Positions 12,184 to 22,656 of a stretch of DNA of 64,000 bases are shown one piece after another. The stretch lies in contig CP126199.1 in NCBI GenBank assembly GCA_030272155.1, forward strand, positions 1,860,001 to 1,924,000. The letters run 5' to 3'. How positions within the stretch are numbered: position 1 is the stretch's first letter; every line of letters starts with the position of its first letter. The translations under genes and the position numbers were made by a program. The DNA is from Tetradesmus obliquus (taxonomy: Eukaryota > Chlorophyta > Chlorophyceae > Sphaeropleales > Scenedesmaceae). Below the pieces are notes generated by a model. The model was not told the origin of the DNA and made no database searches. It was given only the letters and a program-made list of their open reading frames with translations.

Positions 12184-13157
12184 GGCATGCTGAGCTGTGA
12201 TGCTGCTGCTGCCGGGGGTCGGGAGAGTTTCTCGTGCACTGTATGCAGCCAGATATGCATGTTTCCTTCAGCTTCGAAAACAACGCCGCGAGTGGTGGTT
12301 TAAGAGGGAAGTAACACGTGCGAGTGACAGCATGCAATGCCGCGATTGCTGCCGCTGCATTTCATGCCCGCAGGCGAGTCAGCAGCAGATGAGGCCAGCG
12401 TCAGCAACAGCAGCGTGCCCTCCACACTGGTCGGCTTCTCTTCCAGCTACCTGGCGCGCCGCATGGGCTCCAGCAGCTGCTGCGGGGAGCAGCTGCACCA
12501 CCGGCAGTACAGCAGCAGGCGGCTCTCCAGGTGGGAGCAGTGGTGGTTTGGATGGGTGTTAGAACTGACACGCTACTGTGGCGATTGCGGGCGGGTGGGG
12601 CGTGGTGTGCGTGTGGTTTGTGAAAGCGATTTGCTGCAGGTTGCCTGCAACAAGGTAGTGCTGGTGTGGAAATGTGGCATGGGCGTTTGTTGTGCAGCAT
12701 GCTGGCTCACTGCAGGTAGCCGCATAACATGCATGCAGGCACAGCTTGGCGACACGCATGTACACATACATCGCACCTTTGTTTACATGTACAGCTGACC
12801 AACAAACCCCCACGCACTTGTGCGCTGACCCTGCAGGCGGCGCGCGGTGCTGCAGCCGAGCCCCAGATGGGCATGTTATGTTTGTGACTCACCGAACTCT
12901 ATCGCGCATCTGCGTGCAAACTTCGCAGGCGGCGCGCGGTGCTACAGCCGAGCCCCAGCGCCAACGGCAACGGCCACAACGCACATGCAGCAGCAGCAGC
13001 AGCAGAATCAGTGCCGCAGGGCCCCTGCTGCACCTGGCCCGGCTGGCAGAGCAAGGTGCAGCACACAGTGAAGCGGCGGCGCGACATCAAGGCGCCTACT
13101 ATGGACGGGGAGGAGCCGCCACACACCAGCTTCACGCTGCGGGGCCTGGTGCACTAA
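8171..13157 (+). CDS. LCIB: LCIB/LCIC-family theta-type carbonic anhydrase, plastid-targeted
   Basis: Ten exons: 8171-8399, 8710-8781, 9041-9198, 9836-9961, 10746-10861, 11094-11166, 11652-11734, 11948-12117, 12374-12530, 12929-13157. They join in one frame to about 470 residues, close to the ~450 of Chlamydomonas LCIB. Family blocks in order: FPTALGVDDFIARVEVALCG, TNLCRDEVTTVLKDKIEAVF, CGVTGIKAGLSHSPVS, YVFFSFPHIAIDMEGQQGG, SCACGALQK, IPGVHDPLDPEFTILKQRLA, DLEYLIEKSVNPDKADF and AGIQIHNW. LCIB proteins are zinc theta carbonic anhydrases acting around the pyrenoid in the algal CO2-concentrating mechanism. The N-terminus (MQPVPCGLVKSQK..., Arg/Ser-rich) looks like a plastid transit peptide. The C-terminus (after LARRMGSSSC) diverges from LCIB and is low-complexity. 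Introns carry partial copies of exons 5, 6 and 10, listed separately. LCIB versus LCIC cannot be decided. Confidence 0.9.
9206..9475 (+). repeat. CAG-minisatellite in LCIB intron 3, with donor copy
   Basis: Five units alternate a (CAG)n run of varying length with a constant block of about 24 bases beginning CACCGGAGGGCAGTGCAAGG. The array starts just after the exon 3 donor. It ends at 9462-9475 with a near copy of the exon end and donor (AGTGTGCAAG then GTACGC, versus AGTGTCCAAG then GTGCGG). All frames stay open here, giving false Ser, Gln, Leu or Cys ORFs. Confidence 0.85.
10105..10665 (+). repeat. Array of five partial copies of LCIB exon 5 with its acceptor
   Basis: Copies start near 10116 (very degenerate), 10237 (only ALVEL left), 10328 (ALVERKAKGITQSTNIPGVH), 10468 (GLIELKAEGITRSTKI, then broken) and 10584 (ALVELKAEGITRFTKIPGVH). 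The complete exon is at 10746-10861 (ALSELRAEGITRSTKIPGVH and onward). The best copies carry the acceptor plus the exon up to HDPL, then change to intron-like sequence with TGCC repeats. None has the exon 3' half or donor, so they are probably unused acceptors. Confidence 0.85.
11358..11400 (+). repeat. Duplicate of LCIB exon 6 3' part, possible 33-nt cassette exon
   Basis: The 3' end of exon 6 plus donor (exon 6 ends at 11166) is repeated without change over about 41 bases. The copy is preceded by AACCTATAACAG and followed by GTGAGC, so 11362-11394 could act as an exon. It encodes LTEVAERVITD in the phase of its neighbours (phase 0 on both sides). Confidence 0.7.
12831..12868 (+). repeat. 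Copy of LCIB exon 10 acceptor and 5' end
   Basis: CCCTGCAG followed by GCGGCGCGCGGTGCTGCAGC repeats the start of exon 10 at 12929 almost exactly for about 30 bases, then diverges. It lies about 93 bases upstream of the real acceptor. Confidence 0.8.
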
Positions 13158-14670
13158 GCTGAAGTGGGCTCAGCAATATTGCCTTGGTTGAATGCACACT
13201 AGCGTAGGGCTGGCCAGTAGGGAGCATCACGTGCCGGTGTTGAGCAGCACGGCTTTGGTTGGTTTGCTTTTCTGGAGTAATTACGTATGGCACAGGTCGC
13301 TCTCAGTTAACACGAGTTCATGCGGCAGGACCGGCGCATGCGGCTGTCACAGCAGCCCTGCATGCAATCAGCCTATGGATGGACACAGCATGTGCGCGGG
13401 GCTCTCGTGGTGCAGCATTGCTTGCTTGATCTGAAAGGTGCACAGCTATGCATTTGACCTTGATTCTTCTGACTCCAGCATTGCTTGAAAGGTGTGCAGC
13501 TATGCATTTTACCTTTGTTCTTTGGAGTCAAGGATCTGGATGAACTCGTCTTTTACACAGGGTGCACTGTCATGCTGCAGTGCGGCAGGATTGGCGCATG
13601 CTGCTGACACAGCAGCTATGAATGCAATCAGCCTGTGGATGGGCGCAGGCTGCCAGCACATGCACACTCCCTTCTCGCTATGTGAGTACCCATTATGTTG
13701 CATGTGCTTGTGATGCATGACCTGCATGCACATAACCCGTTCATACTCATTAACTGCGTAGTCTAGTTGCCTCCTGCACATTGTTGTGCTGCTTTCGCCG
13801 CAGTTGCTGATGCATGGCTTGAGCTTAACATGTGTCACTGCCGCTGCCGCTGACATGGTGACCCATTGTGCATTACTTTGTGCATGTTGGCAGTGATCAC
13901 AGTGAGCCTTGGACCATGATGCTTTTGGTTATCCGCGGCTGGTGTTGCTTTTTTGCATGGATTGGGGTATGAATCGCAATTCATGTCACGGGTGCTGTGA
14001 AACATGCACATGCATGAAGCTAACCCATTTGTCATGCATGACGCCCAACTGTTGTGCCGCACTACAACTGCTGTGCGCATGTGGCTGTCATGTGGGGCTC
14101 CCACTAACCCTTTGCCAGCATGCTGACTAGGACCCAATGCCTGCGTGGGCAGGGCCCTGCCTGTGCCTTTGTAGTATGCGAGGTGTAAAGCGACAGCTCA
14201 AGTATGTGAACCCGTACGAAACGTGAGCTCACGTGAGAGACTGCACCAGGCAGTGCAAGGGTGGTGCTTCGAATTGTACCGGCACATGCCTGTTCAGCTT
14301 CTGCCGGGATCGGGATCATCACGTCGCAAGCCTCACTCGGATGCAGCTTGATCGTAAATTGGTTTGGCCATAGATGTCATATTACTATTGCGAATTTAGC
14401 CATCGCTTCGTCAAGCCTACCAAGGTGAGCAGGATAGCATGGCACTCTGCTTGTGCCTCGTTCCGACAACCCGTCAAAGTGAATAACACATTTGATACTG
14501 TGTTATCGGTTGGCGTCAGCATCACACAGCAGCAGAAGCAGCTGCCATGTATGCCAAGCAGTGATACTGCTACTCAGCTGTAGCAGCACTGCTGCTGTCA
14601 TGTAGCTGCTTGCACACCAGCTGCGCAGGCACACCAACATTATCAAAACTTTGCTTACAGAAGCCTTTTT
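13158..14670. other. Intergenic region with local and dispersed repeats
   Basis: No convincing gene. Segments near 13325-13385 and 13580-13640 are diverged copies of each other (GCGCATGC then TGCAATCAGCCT), as are 13410-13460 and 13478-13525. A stretch at 13681-13742 (GTGAG, CATTATGTTGC, CATGACCTGCATGCAC) recurs at 60487-60545, so it belongs to a dispersed family. Confidence 0.5.
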
Positions 14671-17095
14671 ATGCTTTGTTTGCAGCTTGCTGTCGTCTCC
14701 CAGCTCCAACCCAAGTGCCAGCTGACACACACGCGCGCCGCGGCCTACGCCTGCAGCAGCAACATGCAGCAGGCACGTGCGCACGCAACCGCACACAGCG
14801 GGCTGCGCAACACCTGCCTTCATCACCACCGTCATCAGCAGCATCTAGCACCATGGAACTGCCGTGTTGAAACAGCAAAACGCGCCCTGGCTTGTGCAGC
14901 CATGCGCAGCTTGCAGCAGTGCCAGCAGAACGACGTGCTGGAACTTACCTTCACCAGCAGCAGCAGCAGCAGCAGTGGAAGCAGCAGCAGCAGCAGCGTG
15001 GAGCACGTGCAGGTCATGCAGGGCTGGGACGGCTCCTCAGCGGTGCTGCTGCGCAAGGGGCAGCTGCTGCGGCTGGCGGCCGCTGCTGGCGAGGATGCTG
15101 GGGCGCTGCAGCTGTCTGCGCTGGGTGAGTTATGACTTGGCAGAGTGACCGATAGATAGAGCAGGTGTATAAACGAGGTGGGATCGATGCTGTTTGCGGA
15201 GGGTGAGGGATGATGACGTGGCAGCATGATAGGGCAGATCCTGGTTGCTGGAAGCAATTCAACGCTGCTGCAGCTGTCTGCATTGCACAAGAGATGCCAA
15301 GCAGTGGCATAGCAGCTGTTGCACTCCCTGAAAGTTTGGTATGCCATGTATTATGCGAACGGCTGAGAAGCAGAGCAATAGCAGGCACCAACAGGTGCAA
15401 GCAGGTGTTGCTGGGTTGCTTACACCACCAGTTACAGGACTTGGCTCTGCGTCAACCCTCTGCCATAATGTGGCTGGCTGCGCTGCAGGTGGCTTCCCAG
15501 CAGCTGACAGCCTGACTGTGAGCAGCTTCCCGCAGCTGGCAGGCGTGCTGCCTGCCATGCACGCCCATGCAGGTGGGGCGGCAGCAGCGGCAGCAGGGGC
15601 ATATGCACATTTTGCACGTTTCGTTGCAGGTGCATACATTGAGCAGGCATGCCTTCACTTGCCGTGCCAGCAAAGCTGCCTGGCCCTACTGTAGTGTGCG
15701 GTGTCCTGCTGGCTGATTCTGCATGCCGTCTGTCTCACACTTGGCTTGACTTCCTGAGCTTGCCGCATCTGTGTGTTGCAGGCGAGGTTCCGGCTGGCAC
15801 AGTGACTGCAAAGGTGGTTGACAGCTTGGAGCACCTGCAGCAGCAAGTGGCGGCAGATGCAGCTGAATGGTAAGCAGGGCTGCCCCACAGCACATAGCGC
15901 AAGGCAGGGTTTCAGCTACAGGCATTTTTGCGGCATTTTGCGCCAAAGGTCACATATGGTGCTGCCTTGCTGTACTTCTGTTCTGCTACCTTGTCGTGTC
16001 ACGGTAAATGCTGTGCACACCTGAAGGTGTTCCCTGAACATGCTGCTGCTGCTGCTGCCGCCGCCAGGCGTGACGGCAACGCGCCAGGTGACCCCGTCAA
16101 AACCCAGCTGCAGCAAGCCGTTTTTACAGCCGGCGAGCTCGAAGCTTTCCTGCAAGGGCAGCGCGGGATAGCGCTGGTGCAGCTCTTCAATGGCTGGGAG
16201 CCCTCCAAAGGCCAGCCGATCTACAATCCATTGGCCATTCACATGTTAGAGCAAGCCCTGGCTGCGCCCGGCGTCGCATTCATCAGCTCGGTCGCGCCCG
16301 GCGGCGTGGGTTTGACCGGCATTCTGTATGCTGATCGGGAGCCGTTTGCAAGCTGGGCGATGCATCTGGCGAGCTTCGGGTGCCAGGCAAATGCAGTCGC
16401 AGGATCTGCGTATTACAAGCTGCTGATTGGGCAGCTGCTGGGGTACAAGCTGGAGCATGTGCTGGGCTATGTGGCGTCGTCTGGGGAGTCGGCGAGTGCG
16501 CAGCTGCAGCAGCAGGTAGGTGCGGTGAGCTGGCGGGGCTGCGGGGCGGCGGGGCGGCTGGCTGCTGACAGAGAGTTTGCATATGGCATGTAAGCATGTA
16601 CGTATCCTGAGCACAGCTGTATGGCGGCAGCTGGGTGGTGGCTGTGTGGTGAGCTGGCGCGGGCTGCGGGGGCTGCTAGCTGTGTGGGGGCTGGCAGCAG
16701 CTTCCGAGGAGCTGGGCGGGCGGCAGTGGTGTTGTTTGCGAAAGAGGCTGCGTGCTTTGTACGTTTCTGAAAGTCATCGCCCCCTCATCGCCGCCTCCTT
16801 TGCCCTCCTGGTGCTTTGCAGCCAACTTTCAGCGCTTAAACGCTGGGTCTGAAGGGTAGAGCGACACATATGAAATCAACACGTTGTGTGCATGTGGCTG
16901 CAGGTGGCGCAGGACATCCGGAAGCTCAGCAATGTGAAGCCGCAGCTGCCATGGAGCGCCTCGGACACCAACATACGCAAGCACAAGCCGGCAGCAGCAG
17001 CAGCAGCGGCAGCGGGAGCAGCAGCGGCTGGCAAAGGCAGCGCCGGATTTGGAGGTGGCAAAGGAGGCTTTGCGAAGAAAGCTGCAAAGAGATAG
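14671..17095 (+). CDS. Unrecognised two-part protein with Ala/Gly/Lys-rich tail
   Basis: Five exons (14671-15124, 15489-15572, 15782-15869, 16068-16515, 16904-17095) join to about 421 residues. The N-terminus is rich in Gln, Ala and His and could be a targeting peptide, but the start is uncertain because CTTTGTTTGCAG at 14674 could also be an acceptor. The middle (NDVLELTF; VEHVQVMQGWDG) precedes a well-structured domain in exon 4: IALVQLFNGWEPSKGQPIYN, FISSVAPGGVGLTGILYADR and YYKLLIGQLLGYKLEHVLGY. The end is [24 protein letters not shown] sequence closing KKAAKR. Exon 2 may instead extend to about 15629, which keeps the frame. I recognise no family and propose no function. Intron 4 holds an internal duplication (around 16525 and 16645). 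Confidence 0.65.
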
Positions 17096-17921
17096 GATCT
17101 GGTGTGTTGTGGCGCATCTGCAAAACCCATGGGCCACAGCTGCCGATGGTGTTATGTTTAGCTTGGGTTGGTTTTCATGAGATTTTGTGGTTGCTCGGTG
17201 AGAGGGCGAGGGCCGGCTGGTGTAACCTGGTAAGTCAATTCCCGAGGGCCCAAGTTGGTTGGGCACTGGGTGCTTGGGTTGTGGTGTGGCAAAAATGAAT
17301 GGCTGCTACTTTATGCAGCCTGCTGTTCAGGGGTGGTTATCACTAAGCCAGACAAACGTCTACGTCATGTGTGAGTTGTAGCCTTCTCAGACCTCCCTGG
17401 GTGCGTGGGGCACCTGCTCTGCTCGCTAGGCCAGGCTGCCAGCTCACCAACCTGTTGGCCTCAAGTTGTGCATGTATTGGTCGCACCGCCGAGTCCAATA
17501 TATCATTTTCAGATATGATGCATTTGGTTTCTTGCGATGTTCAACAGCGCTGCAGCGTGGAACTGCTGCAAACACGCTGCAGCTGTAGCAGCAGCACCAG
17601 GGCCTGCTGCATCTGATGGCGTCGCTAGGCGCCTTGACATAGATTATATTGCCTGCTATTTGGTTCCAAAGTGCAGTTGTGCTTCGTGTGCCTGTAGGAT
17701 GGTTTTAGAAGGTTTCCTCGGACCTCCCGAGGCACATCAGAGGATGATGATGACGACTAGATGCACCATCATTCCCTCAGCTTCACTTCGAACCATCGTT
17801 GCACATCAATCGTGAACCTCGAACACTTCATACTGGGCATTCACACCTGTACTGGAGAAGCCCTTACCTAGTTGGAGCGCTCGGCGCTGTCCACAGCGTA
17901 GTGAGGCGTCTTTCTCAGTCA
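17096..17921 (+). other. Intergenic region between unknown gene and GATA-SAM gene
   Basis: It should hold the 3' UTR of the upstream gene and the promoter and 5' UTR of the GATA-SAM gene, both on the plus strand. No additional ORF or RNA is convincing. Confidence 0.4.
17221..17225 (+). terminator. Candidate TGTAA poly(A) signal
   Basis: TGTAA is the usual chlorophycean poly(A) signal and lies about 125 bases after the stop of the unrecognised gene. The cleavage site is not visible. Confidence 0.35.
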
Positions 17922-20900
17922 ATGGCATCTACTTCAGCTACAGCAGGAGCGATGGACGGTGCCGGTGCTCCTGCAAGCATGGACGATGCCCATGACGCAG
18001 CTGCACCAGCAGAGGGTGCAGCGGCCTTAAATAGAGCTAACTCCAGCGGCAGTGATGATCAGACATCTTTGGCGCCAGGTCCTGCAGTGCCAGAGCAGGC
18101 TGGGGCAGACACCACACCAGCAGAGTCAGACCCGAGTCATGCACGATTCACGCGCGAGGCTGCAGCAGAAGCAAACAATGTCGCTGGCGAGGCTCCTGCA
18201 AGCGGAGCAGCAGCGTCAATTGACGTTTCCATCGCCATGATGCCTGAAGGCCTGGAGCAGGCCTTGGCAGCTGTGGCAGCTGCAGCTGCTGCAGCACAGC
18301 AGCAGCAGATGCAGCAGCAGCCCTCTACCAGCAGCGCGCAGCCGCTCTGCAGTGCTGCATCTCCTGTTGACAGCATGGCAGGCCAGGCCAGCGATTCGAA
18401 TGGCGCAGCAGAGGTGGACATCCTGCAGGTTGCTGCGCGGCTGCAGCGTAAGGAGCAGCCCGCTTTTATGCAGACATCAGCGCTCATCTCAAACGTAAGT
18501 GATGAGTTCTTGCAAATCAAACGATCTGACATACTCCGCAACCTGCCAGAGTGCAGGGTTTGGCGCATGCATGCACAGCAGTAATCATCACAGGCTGCGG
18601 TCGGTTGTAGGATGTTGACCTTATGTTGACCTGGACTAGGGCGGTTTCCTTGCACTGCATGTGCATGTATATGCATGAACACCAGACAGCACTTACTTGA
18701 CCATCAGTCTGGCGCAATCTGCCACTGAAAACAGATGCCATTTTTGCACCTAACCCACAGCGGCAAGCGCACATAAGAACCAGCAGCAAGCACTTACCAA
18801 CAAAGGTGCTTCTGAGTTCCTCTCCTGCGCTGCTGCTGCTGCTGCTGCTGCTGCCGCTGCCGCTGCCGCCACTGCTTTCGTATCTGTAGAGCTGCGGCTA
18901 CTGCGGCACGCGCAACACCTCAGGCTGCTGGCGGCGCGGCTGGGAGATTGGGCCCAACAGGTTCATCAACCTCTGCAACAAGTGAGGGGGCTGGCCGCTA
19001 GCTTGATTCCGCTTTGATCACTTGCTAGACCATGATTACTTGCAACATCATGTCACAGACTACCTAGTTATATCATCACTTGTATGGCGTCTGAATCAGC
19101 TGGCTTGGCATGACTTACAGCCCGTTTGCTCCTGTGCCTGCTCTCCTTGCATGCTGCTCCCTGTTTGCCATCCATTGCTGGCTCATACCATTTGAGGTGG
19201 TGCCAGGACCCACATGTTGTGGCTCAAAACATGTAAGATGGTGTGCCAACCTGTTATGGCTCATACCATCTGAGGTGGTGCCAGGACCCACATGTTGTGG
19301 CTCAAAACATGTAAGATGGTGTGCCAACCTGTTATGGCTCATACCATCTGAGGTGGTGCCAGGACCCACATGTTGTGGCTCGAAACATGTAAGATGGTGT
19401 GCCAACCTGTTATGGCTCATACCATCTAAGATGGTGCCAGGACCCACATGCAACTATCCTCTCTCATTGCTGCCTTCCTGTGTGCTGTTCGTTGCGTGCC
19501 TGCAGGTGCGGCCTGCGCCACAAAGCAGGCAAGCTGCAGTCCGCCTGCCTGCATCCCTTGCATGTTGCTCGCTGCTCGCCATCCACTTCCCACTGCCTCC
19601 TTTATCTGCCTGTGTGTTCATGCGCGCCTGCAGGTGCGGCCTGCGCCACAAAGCAGGCAAGCTGCAATCCGTGCCGCTGCCATCACCCCCGCAGCGCCGC
19701 AACATAGCAGCAGCCGCTAATGGCAGCACCCACCCCTCACGGCCCGGCAGCCGCGGCAACCCGGCAGCAGCAGCAGCAGCAGCAGGTGGCTACGCTAGTG
19801 CTGCAGAGCAGGAGGTGACGCTTGCTGCTGCAGCAGATGCAGCAGCGAGGGCGGGCCTGCCTGCCTCATCTGCTGCTGTGCTTGCGAGGGTGATGGGTGA
19901 GCAGCTGCTAGCAGAGCAGGGGTACCAGCGCAGCAGCCTGGCAGCATCTGCTGCTGTTGCTGCTGCAGCGGCATTCCCAGATGGCAGCAGCAGCAGCCAC
20001 CACAACCACATCCACAACTCCCACTATCACCACCACCACCAGCAGCAGGAGCAGCAGCAGCAGCAGGATCTATCGCGCTTTGCGGGCCATCATGATGTAA
20101 AGCTAGAGGAGCTGTCACCAGCAGCAACAGGTGCCGGATTCCTGACAGAAGCCATGCTGGCATCAGCAGCAGCAGAGGTGGCAGCAGCAGCAGCAGGCGG
20201 TCCCGACAGCCTGCCAGGCACTGTTTCTGACAAGCTCAGCCTGATAGGCCCCTCAGGCTTCTCCACTCCCCCAGTGGCGGCAGCAGCAGCAGCAGCAGCA
20301 CAGCAGCAGCAGCAGCAGCAGCAGGTGCCGCTTGGTCTGCCAGACTTTAGCCGCATGATGGATGGCAGCAGCAGCAGCGCCGCCCGCACTGCTGCTGCTG
20401 CTGTGGATGGTATGGAGCCTCGCAGTGCAGCAGCAGCACTCAGCGCGGCAGCAGCAGCAGCAGCGGAGCGAGCCGGGCTAGGAGGGTTTGAGCTGGGACT
20501 TGGCAGCAGCAGCAGCCAGCTACTGCCGGGCATGAGTGCCCAGATGGCGGCATTCTTAGGCAGAGCAATGGCGGGTGAAGAGCCAGCTGCAAAGCGCCGC
20601 AGAACCAAGAAGCCTGCAGTGCCTGGCAGCAGCAGAACTGGAGGTTTAGGTGTGGGTGGGGGTGGGGGTGGTCGCAGCAGCAGGCCAGTTGGAGCGGCGG
20701 CAGCAGTAGCAGCAGCACTGGCTGCTGGAGAGCAGCAGCAGCAGCAGCAGCAGGGCTTGCAGCGGGATGACTCGCTGGCTGCTGCTGGTGCTGTGGCTGC
20801 TGCTGATGCGCTGCTGGCACTCAACAGGAGCAGGTGAGGCGGTGTTCGAGTGCTGGTTGGATAAGTAATGCTGTGAGCGGTTATACATGCTGATGTGACG

Positions 20901-22124
20901 CCTGGTGGATGTGTCCTGCATGGTATGTGCTTCCTGCAGCACTGCTCCCTGTGCTTGCAGGGTAGGAGCAATATAGTACTGTCATATCACACATTAGGCA
21001 AGGTGATTGTGTGCAACCCACTTTGGAGCTGTTCTGTCATTGATGTGCTGCTTGTTTCTGCTTGCAGTGCCAGTGCAAGCCCTGTTGGCTCGCCACCCAA
21101 CCCCAGGTCAGCACCAGGGGCCCCCTCCACCCCCCAAGTGGCTATCGATGCGGCAGCAGCAGCAGCTGCTGCAGACCACGCAGCAGCACTTGCGGAGCGT
21201 GCTGCTGCAGAGGCAGCAAGTGCAGCAGTGGATGCTGCGATGGCAGCAGCAGGCGGCGGCTGGTCCCCTGCTGTGGATGCATATCTTGCTGCTGCAGCTG
21301 CTGCTGGCAATGCTGCTGGGGCTGGTGGAATGGGTGTGGGCCTGAAGAGGGGCAGGACTGGTAGCGGCGGCAGCAATGCAGCAGTAGCAGCAGCAGCAGC
21401 AGCAGCGGGGGGCAGGGGCGGCATGGGCGGCAGCAGGCAGGAGCTGGTTGCTCGGCAGATGTCCACACGGCAGGTAGGTACAATAAGAGGATATAGTGAT
21501 AGTGGTGCCAAATGTTTTGTCCGCCATGGAGTACATTGCTGCTGCAGCAGCTTGCAGTAAGCCAGCCTTCCCTTCACTTTCACTTAGATATACCGGTAGT
21601 CATGCACAGCTTGATCCTCACTGCCGTTTGTACATCAGACATACCCCCTGCACCAAACATACCAACTGCTGCTGCTGCTGCTGCTGCTGTTGCTGCCGCC
21701 AGGTGTCCCCTGCCATGCACCACGCCTCCTCGCGCCCCTCCGGCCACCCACCAACTGCTGCTGCTGCCGCTGCTGCTGCTGCTGCTGCTGCCGCCAGGTG
21801 TCTCCTGCCATGCACAACCCCTCCTCGCGCCCCTCCGGCAACCTCCCAGCAACTCCTGCCACCCCATCACCCCGCGGCTGGAGCGCAGAGCAGCTGCACG
21901 CATGGCTGCATGCAGGCGACTGCGGGGAGGCAGTGCGTGCATTCAGAGATCAGGGCATAGATGGGCCTGCAATGGCTGGTCTGCTGCGGGTGGCTGGCGG
22001 TGGCGAGGCTGGCAGGCTGTATGAGCTGCTAGGGAGTGATGTGGGGGTGCAGGCGGTAGGGCTGCGGCTGCGGCTGGTTGAGTGCATCATGCTGCACTTT
22101 GGTGGTGCTGGTAGGAGGGTGTAG
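17922..22124 (+). CDS. GATA-like zinc finger protein with C-terminal SAM domain
   Basis: Exons 17922-18494, 18890-18981, 19634-20833, 21068-21473 and 21798-22124 join to about 865 residues. An acidic Ala/Gln-rich N-terminus precedes a finger split by an intron: CGYCGTRNTSGCWRRGWEIG, then FINLCNKCGLRHKAGK. This is C-X2-C-X23-C-X2-C with the WRRG and LCNxCGL signatures of GATA factors, but the 23-residue loop is longer than the usual 17-20. After long polyA, polyQ and polyS stretches and a basic AKRRRTKKP motif (possible nuclear signal) comes a C-terminal SAM domain: GWSAEQLHAWLHAGDCGEAV, then FRDQGIDGPAMAGLLRV and the helix VGLRLRLVECIML. SAM domains mediate oligomerisation or RNA binding; together this suggests a transcriptional regulator. 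Junction copies occur at 19506, 21703 and after 22124. Confidence 0.8.
19179..19450 (+). repeat. 78-bp tandem repeat in the intron splitting the zinc finger
   Basis: Units start at 19179, 19257, 19335 and 19413, each beginning TGGCTCATACC and including GGTGCCAGGACCCACATG. The fourth is partial and runs into sequence that is shared with copies at 46227-46295 and 39530-39556, so the tandem array is an expansion of a dispersed repeat. All plus-strand frames stay open, giving a false ORF from 19110. Confidence 0.85.
19501..19543 (+). repeat. Copy of the second zinc-finger exon start with acceptor
   Basis: CCTGCAG followed by GTGCGGCCTGCGCCACAAAG repeats the first ~37 bases of the exon that starts at 19634, 128 bases upstream of it. 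Sequence after the copy is intron-like. Use of this acceptor would encode the second Cys pair and CGLRHKAGKLQS, then lose the frame. Confidence 0.8.
21703..21797 (+). repeat. Copy of the SAM-exon 5' part with acceptor
   Basis: CTGCCGCCAG followed by GTGTCCCCTGCCATGCACCA repeats the exon start at 21798 at a distance of 95 bases. Reading through the first copy enters the second one in another frame, so the second acceptor is the productive one. Confidence 0.75.
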
Positions 22125-22156
22125 GGTTTATGTGGTGGCCTAAAGACATAATCCCT

Positions 22157-22640
22157 GTGGGGGTGATGTGGGGGTGCAGGCGCTAGGGCTACGGCTGCGG
22201 CTGGTGGAGTGCATCATGCTGCACTTTGGCAGTGGGGTTGGCAGGATGGTGTAGGGTCAAGCATATGGTAGCCTATGGCCTAAAGCCTTGAACCCTGTGT
22301 GATGTTGGGGTGCAGGCGGTTGGGCTGCGGCTGCGGCTGGTTGATTGCATCATGCTGCACTTTGGCGGGGGTGGCAGGAGGGGCTAGGGTTGAGGCTGGC
22401 AGGCTGTATGAGCTGCTAGGGAGTGATGCGGGGGTGCAGGCGGTTGGGCTGCGGCTGCGGCTGGTTGAGTGCATCATGCTGCACTTTGGCGGTGGTGGTA
22501 GGATGGTTTAGGGTTGAGGCTGGCAGGCTGTATGAGCTGCTAGGGAGTGATGTGGGGGAACAGGCGGTAGGGCTGCGGCTGCGGCTGGTTGAGAGCAACA
22601 TGCTGCACTTTGGGGGGGTGGTAGGAGGGTGTAGGGTGTA
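22157..22640 (+). repeat. Four tandem copies of the SAM-domain last helix region
   Basis: The end of the coding exon (VGVQAVGLRLRLVECIMLHF) recurs downstream of the stop with copies starting near 22163, 22298, 22424 and 22548; the original is at 22036. Spacing is 124-135 bases. Copies four and five also include GRLYELLGSD. They sit in the presumed 3' UTR or beyond. Confidence 0.85.
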
Positions 22641-22656
22641 GGGGGGGGGGGGGGGC
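22641..22656 (+). repeat. Homopolymer of 16 G
   Basis: A run of 16 G is followed by a CCCGGGGGCC palindrome directly after the last SAM-tail copy. It may be a real G-tract or a sequencing/assembly artefact. Confidence 0.9.

Noticed and set aside
19110..19632. Continuous ORF leading into the zinc finger exon, as an alternative N-terminus
   Set aside because: The frame runs through the 78-bp tandem repeat and the duplicated acceptor. Splicing from 18981 to 19634 restores a complete GATA-type finger, which the ORF would lack.
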